DNA from: Streptomyces cupreus
GTDB taxonomy: Bacteria; Actinomycetota; Actinomycetes; Streptomycetales; Streptomycetaceae
Assembly (NCBI RefSeq): GCF_014257025.1
Contig: NZ_JACMSF010000001.1
Coordinates: forward strand, 62,001-126,000
Length of the DNA stretch: 64,000 nucleotides
Reading direction: 5' to 3'
A model generated the notes under the pieces. It did not search any database and was not told where the DNA came from. It worked only from the letters and a program-made list of their open reading frames with translations. The position numbers were made by a program, and so were the translations under genes. Shown piece by piece: positions 8,538 through 15,312 of the stretch (its first letter is position 1; every line of letters begins with the position of its first letter).

Positions 8538-11060
8538 ATGCGTACACCCCGTAGGACCACCCCACCCGGCGCCCAGTCGCCGCCCTCACCGCCCGTGCGC
8601 GGCCGCCGCGCCCACGCCGGACCGCCCGCCGACGAAGGACCGGACGAGTCCGCGGGAGCGGTGCCCGAGGCCGCACTCGCGCGCGGCGGAAGCTGGCGGA
8701 TACGGCCGCGCACCGTCCGGGCCAAGATCGTCTGCCTGTTGATGGTGCCGGTGGTGTCGCTGCTGGCCCTTTGGGCCTACGCAACCGTCACCACCGCGCA
8801 GGACGTCTCCAGGCTGCGGCAGGTCCAACGCGTCGACGCCGAGATCCGCGCCCCCGTCGCGGTCGCCGTCGCCGCGCTGCAGGCCGAGCGCGCGACCGCG
8901 GTGCGGCTCGCCACCGACCCCTCCGCAGTGCCGGGCGGCGACTTCAAGAAGCTCACCGAACGCACCGACGCGGCCGTCGCCGAGCTGCGCCTCGGCGACA
9001 GCAACACCGTGGCCGACGCCGAGGAACTGCCCGCCGGAGTGGCCCAGCGGCTGGAGGAGTTCGTCACCGGCGCCGAGCGGCTCGGCTCGCTGCGCACCGC
9101 CGTGCTCGACCGCAGGGCGGGCTGGGACCAGACCTACGAGCGGTACACCAGGACCATCGCGGCGGCCTTCTCCGTGGGCGGCGCGCTGACCGGCATCCAG
9201 GACGCCGACCTCGGTTCCGACGCGCGTGTGCTGCTCGAATTCTCCCGCGCGGGAGAGGCGTTGGCCCAGGAGGACGCGGTCCTGGTCGGCGCACGCCTGG
9301 CCGGGAAGCTCGACGGAGAGCGACTGAGGCTGTTCTCCGGCGCCGTCGAGACCCGCCGTACCCTCACCGAGGCCGCTGTCGCCGACCTGCGCGGCCCCGA
9401 GCGCACCGCCTGGCAAAAGCTCGCCTCCGGCGGTGACTACGCCGCCGTGGGAGCCGCGGAGGACGCGGTCCTCGCCGCCGCACCCGGGGCACGCGCGGTC
9501 GACGCCGCCCCGCAGGCCGCCTGGGACCGGGCACTCGCGCGCGTGCAGGACGAGATGCGCACCATCGAGGCCGACGCGGGACGCGGAGTCGCGGACCGGG
9601 CCGACCCGTTCACCCGTGGCCTGCTCACCCCGGCCGGCGCCGCGGTGCTCCTCGGCCTCGCCGCCGTCGCCGCCTCGCTGGTGATCTCGGTACGCATCGG
9701 CCGGGGCCTGGTCGTCGAGTTGGTGAGCCTGCGCAACAGCGCGCTGGAGATCGCCCGCCGCAAGCTTCCCGAGGCCATGCGGAGACTGCGTGCCGGGGAG
9801 GAGATCGACATCCGTGCCGAGGCCCCGCCGGGGCCGCCCGCGGAGGACGAGACCGGACAGGTGGCCGAGGCGCTGGGCACCGTCCACCGCGCCGCTCTGC
9901 GCGCCGCCGTCGAGCGCGCCGAACTCGCCAGCGGCATCTCCGGAGTCTTTGTCAACCTCGCCCGCCGCAGTCAGGTCCTGGTGCACCGCCAGCTCAGTCT
10001 GCTGGACAGCATGGAGCGCCGTTCGGACGACCCCAACGAACTGAGCGACCTGTTCCGGCTCGACCACCTCACCACCCGTATGCGCCGGCACGCGGAGAGC
10101 CTGATCATCCTCTCCGGCGCGGCACCCGGCCGCGCCTGGCGGATGCCGGTCTCGCTCACCAACGTGGTGCGCGCGGCCGTCTCCGAGGTCGAGGACTACG
10201 CGCGCGTGGAGGTACGACAGCTGCCCGAGGCGGCCGTCGTCGGCGCGGCCGTCGCCGACCTCACCCACCTGCTGGCGGAACTCGTCGAGAACGCAGCCCA
10301 GTTCTCGCCGCCCCACACACGCGTGCGTATCACCGGCGAACCCGTGGGCAACGGCTATGCCGTCGAGGTCGAGGACCGCGGGCTCGGCATGGGCAAGGAG
10401 ACCCTCGCCGAGGCCAACCGCCGTATCGAACAGTCCGAGGCGCTCGATCTGTTCGACAGCGACCGGCTCGGTCTCTTCGTGGTGAGCAGGCTCGCCGCCC
10501 GGCACGGCATCAAGGTGCACCTGCGCACATCGCCCTACGGCGGCACGACCGCAGTCGTCCTGCTGCCCACCTCGCTGTTGCACGGCGGCGCGGCGGAACG
10601 TTCCCCCCGCAAGGCCGCCGAGGCGTCCCGGCCCGCCGAGCGCGAGTACGCGCGCGTGCCCGGCGGCGCCGCGCACCAGGAGCTGGTCGAGGCGTCGGCC
10701 GACCGGCCCGCGCTGGTGGCCCCCGCACCCGTGGCCGCGAAGACCGCCACCGAAACCCCGCCCCCCGGAGTCACCGCCTTGCGACTGCACCGTCCCCCGG
10801 ACGACTCCGACGGCTCCGACGACCTCCCACGCCGCGTCCGGCAGGCGAGCCTCGCCCCCCAACTGCGCGAGCCGCACGCCGAGGAGCCGGACCGGACGTC
10901 CACCCCCCGGGACGACGACCGGCGCACACCCGAACTCGTACGGGACCGCATGGCGGCGTACCGCGACGGCTGGGCGCGCGGCGGTGGACGTCAACCCGGC
11001 CACGGCGCAGCCCCGGATTCGACAGTGCGCAGCGACAGCAGCGAAGGAGACCCCACATGA
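8538..11060 (+). CDS. cvnA: conservon sensor kinase-like protein CvnA (nitrate/nitrite-sensing domain type)
   Basis: An 840-residue membrane protein; ATG 8538 follows a strong GAGGAGG. Order: disordered Pro-rich N-terminus, TM1 ~64-84 (IVCLLMVPVVSLLALW), an extracytoplasmic NIT-type helical domain ~90-355, TM2 ~365-390, HAMP-like linker, then a GHKL ATPase domain with N box LLAELVENAAQ (~576), G1 VEDRGLGMG (~611) and G2 DRLGLFVVSRLAARHG (~642). I see no ordinary H-box phospho-acceptor, as in other conservon kinases. Residues ~690-840 are low-complexity and charged. It shares a four-base ATGA overlap with cvnB, so the two are translationally coupled. The complex is thought to act like a membrane-bound G-protein sensor. 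Confidence 0.92.
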   Translation: MRTPRRTTPPGAQSPPSPPVRGRRAHAGPPADEGPDESAGAVPEAALARGGSWRIRPRTVRAKIVCLLMVPVVSLLALWAYATVTTAQDVSRLRQVQRVDAEIRAPVAVAVAALQAERATAVRLATDPSAVPGGDFKKLTERTDAAVAELRLGDSNTVADAEELPAGVAQRLEEFVTGAERLGSLRTAVLDRRAGWDQTYERYTRTIAAAFSVGGALTGIQDADLGSDARVLLEFSRAGEALAQEDAVLVGARLAGKLDGERLRLFSGAVETRRTLTEAAVADLRGPERTAWQKLASGGDYAAVGAAEDAVLAAAPGARAVDAAPQAAWDRALARVQDEMRTIEADAGRGVADRADPFTRGLLTPAGAAVLLGLAAVAASLVISVRIGRGLVVELVSLRNSALEIARRKLPEAMRRLRAGEEIDIRAEAPPGPPAEDETGQVAEALGTVHRAALRAAVERAELASGISGVFVNLARRSQVLVHRQLSLLDSMERRSDDPNELSDLFRLDHLTTRMRRHAESLIILSGAAPGRAWRMPVSLTNVVRAAVSEVEDYARVEVRQLPEAAVVGAAVADLTHLLAELVENAAQFSPPHTRVRITGEPVGNGYAVEVEDRGLGMGKETLAEANRRIEQSEALDLFDSDRLGLFVVSRLAARHGIKVHLRTSPYGGTTAVVLLPTSLLHGGAAERSPRKAAEASRPAEREYARVPGGAAHQELVEASADRPALVAPAPVAAKTATETPPPGVTALRLHRPPDDSDGSDDLPRRVRQASLAPQLREPHAEEPDRTSTPRDDDRRTPELVRDRMAAYRDGWARGGGRQPGHGAAPDSTVRSDSSEGDPT

Positions 11061-11494
11061 TCCAGGACCCCGGCATGAGGGCCGCCCAACGGTCCGGCGA
11101 AGTCGATTGGCTGCTGGACGACCTGGTGCTGCGCGTGAGGGAGGTGCGCCACGCGGTGGTGCTCTCCAACGACGGGCTCGCCGTGGGTGCGTCGACCGAT
11201 CTCAGCCGCGAGGACGCCGAACACCTGGCGGCGGTCGCGTCCGGCTTCCACAGTCTGGCCAAGGGCGCGGGCCGGCACTTCGGGGCCGGTGGCGTGCGCC
11301 AGACCATGGTGGAGATGGACGACGGCTTCCTGTTCGTGGCCGCCGCCGGCGACGGCTCCTGCCTCGCCGTCCTCACCGCCGTGACCGCCGACATCGGCCT
11401 CGTGGCGTACGAGATGGCGCGTCTGGTGAAACGTGTCGGCGAGCACCTCTACACCGCGCCGCGCCTCGCCGCGCGACCGCCCGCCGCGGGCTGA
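11057..11494 (+). CDS. cvnB: roadblock/LC7-domain protein CvnB
   Basis: A 145-residue roadblock/LC7 protein. The characteristic run is VDWLLDDLVLRVREVRHAVV followed by LSNDGLAVGAS and YEMARLVKRVGEHL. Such proteins dimerise and regulate or stimulate the conservon small GTPase, in the manner of MglB with MglA. It starts inside the stop codon of cvnA. The tail after ~133 is Ala/Pro-rich. Confidence 0.92.
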   Translation: MIQDPGMRAAQRSGEVDWLLDDLVLRVREVRHAVVLSNDGLAVGASTDLSREDAEHLAAVASGFHSLAKGAGRHFGAGGVRQTMVEMDDGFLFVAAAGDGSCLAVLTAVTADIGLVAYEMARLVKRVGEHLYTAPRLAARPPAAG

Positions 11495-11516
11495 GGTCAG
11501 AAGGCGGTCGGTACTG

Positions 11517-11930
11517 ATGAACGAAGAGCTGAGGGGCGCCCCGCGCGAGCTGGGCAGCCAGTGGTACGACAACGAGGCCGGGCCCCTCGTCCGCCCGTAC
11601 GCCATGACGGGCGGACGCACCAAGCCCGGCCCCACCGGAGTCCGCTTCGATCTGATCGCGCTCGTCACCCTGGACGCGGGCGCGCCGGGCGTCGACGACG
11701 ACACCGCGCTCGGGCCGGAACACCGGGCGCTGATCGAGCTGTGCCGGCCGGAGACGCAGTCGGTCGCGGAACTCGCCGCGGGCGCCGACCTTCCGGTGGG
11801 CGTCGTCCGGGTGCTCCTCGGCGATCTCCTGGAACTGGGCTGTGTCACCGTCAGCCGCCCGGTACCGCCCGCGCAGCTTCCTGACGAACGGATTCTGCGC
11901 GAAGTGATCGAAGGATTGCGGGCCCTGTAG
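11517..11930 (+). CDS. cvnC: DUF742 protein CvnC
   Basis: A 137-residue DUF742 protein beginning MNEELRGAPRELGSQWYDN. Conserved parts are PLVRPYAMTGGRT near the N-terminus and a winged-helix-like C-terminal half: HRALIELCRPETQSVAELAA, LPVGVVRVLLGDLLELGCV and LPDERILREVIEGLRAL. It lies 22 bases after cvnB, in the fixed order of a conservon. Its biochemical role is unknown; it is usually treated as an adaptor in the kinase-GTPase complex. Confidence 0.92.
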   Translation: MNEELRGAPRELGSQWYDNEAGPLVRPYAMTGGRTKPGPTGVRFDLIALVTLDAGAPGVDDDTALGPEHRALIELCRPETQSVAELAAGADLPVGVVRVLLGDLLELGCVTVSRPVPPAQLPDERILREVIEGLRAL

Positions 11931-11990
11931 ATGACAGTTCACAACCAGGTAAAAAGCGGTCGAATCCTTCGGGAGGAAGCCGGAGTTGTC

Positions 11991-12098
11991 ATGATGCTGA
12001 CTTCGCGCACACGCACTGAATCCGCGTACGCACGTTCCGTGAGGGCGCGGTGCGCACCCGACGACGTCGACTGTTGCCGGCATTCCCGAGAGAAGTGA
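11991..12098 (+). CDS. possible 35-residue ORF between cvnC and cvnD
   Basis: Conservon genes C and D normally overlap, but here 171 bases separate them. That gap holds an ORF beginning MMLTSRTRTESAYARS and ending DDVDCCRHSREK, whose stop lies three bases before the cvnD ATG. A GGAG sits six bases upstream of its start. Its third positions are only about 70% G/C, below the neighbours, and the product is basic with three cysteines. It may be a translated leader that couples cvnD translation, or only a chance frame. No family recognised. Confidence 0.3.
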   Translation: MMLTSRTRTESAYARSVRARCAPDDVDCCRHSREK

Positions 12099-12101
12099 TC
12101 G

Positions 12102-12707
12102 ATGGTCTCCGAGCACTCCGATGACCCGGTCGGCGAGACGGCCGCCCTGGCGTTGAAGATCCTTGTCGCCGGCGGTTTCGGCGTGGGCAAGACGACTCTG
12201 GTGGGCGCGGTCAGCGAGATCAGGCCGCTGCGCACCGAGGAACTGCTCAGCGAGGCGGGCCAGTTGGTGGATGACACCGATGGCGTGGACCAGAAGGTCA
12301 CGACCACCGTGGCCATGGACTTCGGACGCATCACCATCCGGTCCGGGCTCTCGCTCTATCTGTTCGGTACCCCCGGCCAGGACCGCTTCTGGTTCCTGTG
12401 GGACGAACTCTCCCAGGGAGCCCTCGGCGCCGTCGTGCTCGCCGACACCCGGCGCCTGGAGGACTGCTTCCCCGCCGTGGACTACTTCGAGCACCGGCAC
12501 ATCCCCTTCGTGGTGGCCGTCAACTGCTTCGCGGGCTCCCGCACCTACGGCGCCCAAGACGTCTCGCGCGCCCTCGACCTCGACAAGGGAACGCCCGTGG
12601 TGCTCTGCGACGCCCGGGACCGCGACTCGGGGAAGGAGGTGCTGATCCGGCTCGTCGAGTACGCCGGGCGGATGCACACCGCCCGGCTGCTCGACTCGGT
12701 GGGCTGA
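12102..12707 (+). CDS. cvnD: conservon small GTPase CvnD
   Basis: A 201-residue Ras-like ATP/GTP-binding protein. The P-loop is GGFGVGKTT (~24-32), switch II is YLFGTPGQDRFWFLWD (~90), and VVAVNCFAG stands at the position of the NKxD base-recognition motif, whose canonical form is absent, as is usual in this family. The target strand and helix region GALGAVVLADTRRLEDCFP is well conserved. It is the output element of the cvnA-D signalling unit; the roadblock protein probably controls its nucleotide cycle. Confidence 0.92.
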   Translation: MVSEHSDDPVGETAALALKILVAGGFGVGKTTLVGAVSEIRPLRTEELLSEAGQLVDDTDGVDQKVTTTVAMDFGRITIRSGLSLYLFGTPGQDRFWFLWDELSQGALGAVVLADTRRLEDCFPAVDYFEHRHIPFVVAVNCFAGSRTYGAQDVSRALDLDKGTPVVLCDARDRDSGKEVLIRLVEYAGRMHTARLLDSVG

Positions 12708-12736
12708 ACGGGCTCAGCCCGCGACGGACTTGTGTG

Positions 12737-12919
12737 CACCACGAAGTCGAACGGCGGCCGGTCGTCGTCCACGCACAGAGTGACGCGGCCGTCGCGGGCG
12801 AGGTTGCGCCCCCGTGCCACGCGCGGGCTCCCGTCGGCCCAGACCGTGGAGAGCTTCGCGGTGCGAGTGCCGTACGAGACGAACTCCCGCCATTCCATGT
12901 CGGTCATCTTCTGTGCCAT
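12737..12919 (-). pseudogene. remnant of an F420-dependent PPOX-class oxidoreductase
   Basis: Starting at the ATG at 12919, the reading MAQKMTDMEWREFVSYGT, RTAKLSTVWADGSPRVA, RGRNLARDGRVTLCVDDD, RPPFDFVV is unmistakably the N-terminal half of a pyridoxamine-5'-phosphate-oxidase-like, F420-binding protein. Two parts are missing. Between SPRVA and RGRNLARDG the usual ~22-residue strand pair (normally ...WFLLDGD...TTVKG) has been removed in frame. After FDFVV homology ends at ~12737, and the reading then runs without a stop into antisense of cvnD. The protein cannot fold as usual. High GC3 in the remnant indicates recent damage. Confidence 0.75.
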
Positions 12920-13015
12920 GCCCCCAATCTCCTTGCCCGGAGCCCGGCTCGTCCGGAAGGCTGGCGAGCGGATCCTCCCTCGGCCAGGGGGAGACATCGC
13001 ACGGGGAGACGGGGC

Positions 13016-13429
13016 ATGGCGCAGAATCAGGGACTTGGGTGGCTGTTGGACGATCTGACCGAGCGCGTCGAGCATGTGCGGCATGCGCTGGTGCTCTCCA
13101 ACGACGGGCTGGTGACGGGCGCGAGCACGGGGCTGCGCCGCGAGGACGCGGAGCACCTGGCCGCGGTCTCCTCCGGGTTGCACAGCCTGGCAAAGGGCTC
13201 CGGCCACCACTTCGGCGCGGGCAGGGTGCGCCAGACGATGGTCGAGTTCGACGACGCGGTCCTGTTCGTGACCGCCGCCGGAACCGGCAGCTGCCTCTGC
13301 GTCCTCAGCGGAGCGGAGGCCGACATCGGCCAGATCGCCTACGAGATGACGCTGCTCGTCAACCGGGTCGGCGAGCACCTCGCGGTCGACGCCCGAAAGC
13401 CCGAGCGGGATTCCAACACAGAGCTCTGA
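13016..13429 (+). CDS. orphan roadblock/LC7-domain protein
   Basis: A 137-residue second CvnB-type protein, starting MAQNQGLGWLLDDLTERVEH after a GGGGAGAC ribosome site. It is closely related to the CvnB encoded 2 kb upstream (shared LSNDGL, EDAEHLAAV, HSLAKG, FGAG-VRQTMVE, DIG-YEM), so a local duplication is likely. No kinase, DUF742 or GTPase gene accompanies it. It may act on the upstream CvnD or compete with CvnB by heterodimer formation; this is inference. Confidence 0.9.
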   Translation: MAQNQGLGWLLDDLTERVEHVRHALVLSNDGLVTGASTGLRREDAEHLAAVSSGLHSLAKGSGHHFGAGRVRQTMVEFDDAVLFVTAAGTGSCLCVLSGAEADIGQIAYEMTLLVNRVGEHLAVDARKPERDSNTEL

Positions 13430-13456
13430 CCAGCGCGTTTTCGCTTCCCCGTGGAG

Positions 13457-13465
13457 TTATCCACA
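13457..13465 (+). promoter_or_regulatory. single DnaA-box-like nonamer
   Basis: TTATCCACA matches the general bacterial DnaA-box consensus exactly. It lies 91 bases upstream of the DUF6397 start. Only one copy is seen and no origin-type cluster is present, so it is either a titration/regulatory site or coincidence. Confidence 0.3.
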
Positions 13466-13555
13466 GGCTCGCGCCGAGATCTGCCGGATTGGCTACGGTT
13501 CTGTCACGGCAAACGCACACAGCGTGAGCATCCGACTCCACGGGGGAGATCGACC

Positions 13556-14422
13556 ATGACAGGCGACACCATCACCCAACCGCACGGCACCTCCTGCACG
13601 CCCGGACGCGCCGCCCGTGAACTGGGGCTGAAGCGACGCGAGTTCGACCTCGCGGTCCACCTCGGCCACATCCGGACCATGCCCGACGAAGGAGGAGGCG
13701 GCGCCCGCCGCGTCGCCCGCTCGGAGATCGATCGCGTCAGGGCCTCGGACGGCTTCCCCGAGGCACTGCTGGAGCGGGTGAAGACCGTCGGCACCACCGA
13801 TGGGGCGGTCCTGATGCAGGTGCCACCCAGCCGGTTCACCCGCCTCGCCCGCCTGGGCCTGGTGGTGCCCGTGCACTTCTACCTCAACCGCTACCGGGCC
13901 GTGGTCTGGATGTATCTGGCCGAGGAACTACGGCAGTTCGCGGCCAACGAGGAGAACACCCCGTTGCTGAAGGCGCGTACCCCCGAAGGGCTGCGCGACC
14001 AGCTGGACGCCGGCCTGGACCTGCGCCCGCGCAACTGGCGCGGACGCCATCTGGGATTCCTGCTGCGGCAGACCGACGACCCGTGGCAGCAGGCCGGAGC
14101 GGTGGCCGCCTTCCTCGACCCCCTCCAGATCGCGGAGATCGTCACCGACCCCTACGAACGCTCCCATCTGAACCGCTTCCGGCCCGGTCCGCCCGCGCAC
14201 GGATCACCGGGCTCACCGGCCGCGCGCCTGTGCGAGCAGATCATGACGGCGGACGACGCGGATGAGATCGGCTGGCTGCGGGCCGACCTCACGCGGGCGA
14301 TGGACGAGGCGCGCGAGCACCGGCCCGCGCCGCGCCCCGCGGCGAAGCCGGCCACCGCGGTGCTCGACGAACCCCGGCAACCTCACCGTCTGCTCGGCTG
14401 GCTGCGCCGCAGAAGCGACTGA
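13556..14422 (+). CDS. DUF6397 family protein
   Basis: A 288-residue protein starting MTGDTITQPHG; GGGGGAGA precedes the ATG. The N-terminal half resembles a DNA-binding module: ARELGLKRREFDLAVHLGHI (a MerR/excisionase-like helix-turn-helix), then ARRVARSEIDRV. A second region at ~85-130 (MQVPPSRFTRLARLGLVVP, HFYLNRYRAVVWMYLAEEL) repeats the pattern. The remainder is helical with a basic end (LLGWLRRRSD). The family is confined to actinobacteria and its role is unknown; a nucleic-acid-binding function is an inference from the repeated HTH-like motifs. The gene ends one base before the convergent tesB stop. Confidence 0.75.
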   Translation: MTGDTITQPHGTSCTPGRAARELGLKRREFDLAVHLGHIRTMPDEGGGGARRVARSEIDRVRASDGFPEALLERVKTVGTTDGAVLMQVPPSRFTRLARLGLVVPVHFYLNRYRAVVWMYLAEELRQFAANEENTPLLKARTPEGLRDQLDAGLDLRPRNWRGRHLGFLLRQTDDPWQQAGAVAAFLDPLQIAEIVTDPYERSHLNRFRPGPPAHGSPGSPAARLCEQIMTADDADEIGWLRADLTRAMDEAREHRPAPRPAAKPATAVLDEPRQPHRLLGWLRRRSD

Positions 14423-14423
14423 T

Positions 14424-15293
14424 CTACAGCGCCCGGAAAAGCCCCTCCTGGACGACGGACACCAGCAGCCGTCCCTGGAGGTCGTAGATCCGCCCACGGG
14501 CCAGACCACGCCCGCCCGTGGCGATCGGCGACTCCTGGTCGTACAGGAACCACTCGTCCGCGCGGAACGGCCGGTGGAACCACATCGCGTGGTCCAGCGA
14601 CGCGATGTCGAAGCTCCGCGGTCCCCACAGGGGTTCGACCGGGATGCGCACGGCGTCCAGGAGGGTCATGTCACTGGCGTAGGTCAGCGCGCAGGTGTGC
14701 ACGACCGGGTCGTCGCCCAGCGGCCCGACCGCGCGCATCCACACCGCGCTGCGTGGCTCGGCGTCCTTGACCTCCTCGGGCGTCCAGCGCAACCGGTCCA
14801 CATAGCGGATGTCGAAGGGCTGGCGGCGCGCCATCCGCTCCAACTGTTCCGGCAGCGTGCCCAGATGCTCCCGGATCTCGTCGGTGACGCTCGGCAGCGA
14901 CTCCGGGTCCGGGACCTCGCGGGCCGGCGGCAGCTGGTGCTCGAAGCTCCCCTGTTCAGGCTTGTGAAAGGAGGCGGTGAGATTGAAGATCGTGCGGCCC
15001 TGCTGCACGGCGGTGACCCGGCGGGTCGTGAACGACCGCCCGTCCCGCACCCGTTCGACCTGGTACACGATCGGAACACCCGGCCGGCCCGGGCGCAGGA
15101 AGTACGCGTGCAGCGAGTGCACCGGACGGTCGCCGTCCGTGGTGCGCGCGGCGGCGACCAGCGCCTGGCCCGCGACCTGGCCGCCGAAGACCCGCTGGAG
15201 GGACTCCTGGGGGCTGCGGCCACGGAAGATGTTGACCTCGATCTGCTCCAGGTCGAGCAGGTCGACGAGCCTCTCGGCCGGATTCGTCGTCAT
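14424..15293 (-). CDS. tesB: acyl-CoA thioesterase II
   Basis: A 289-residue double hot-dog thioesterase. Landmarks: VFGGQVAGQALVAA and HSLHAYFLRPG in the first hot-dog domain, SLDHAMWFHRPF with the catalytic Asp, YDQESPIATGGRGLARG with the Ser/Thr position, and SVVQEGLFR with the catalytic Gln. Length fits TesB. It hydrolyses medium- and long-chain acyl-CoA to free acid and CoA. AGGAG precedes the ATG. It lies just downstream of the DUF3516 helicase on the same strand with a 19-base gap, so co-transcription is likely. Confidence 0.93.
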   Translation of the reverse strand: MTTNPAERLVDLLDLEQIEVNIFRGRSPQESLQRVFGGQVAGQALVAAARTTDGDRPVHSLHAYFLRPGRPGVPIVYQVERVRDGRSFTTRRVTAVQQGRTIFNLTASFHKPEQGSFEHQLPPAREVPDPESLPSVTDEIREHLGTLPEQLERMARRQPFDIRYVDRLRWTPEEVKDAEPRSAVWMRAVGPLGDDPVVHTCALTYASDMTLLDAVRIPVEPLWGPRSFDIASLDHAMWFHRPFRADEWFLYDQESPIATGGRGLARGRIYDLQGRLLVSVVQEGLFRAL

Positions 15294-15312
15294 GGGTGGG
15301 ATTCTCCTGTGC

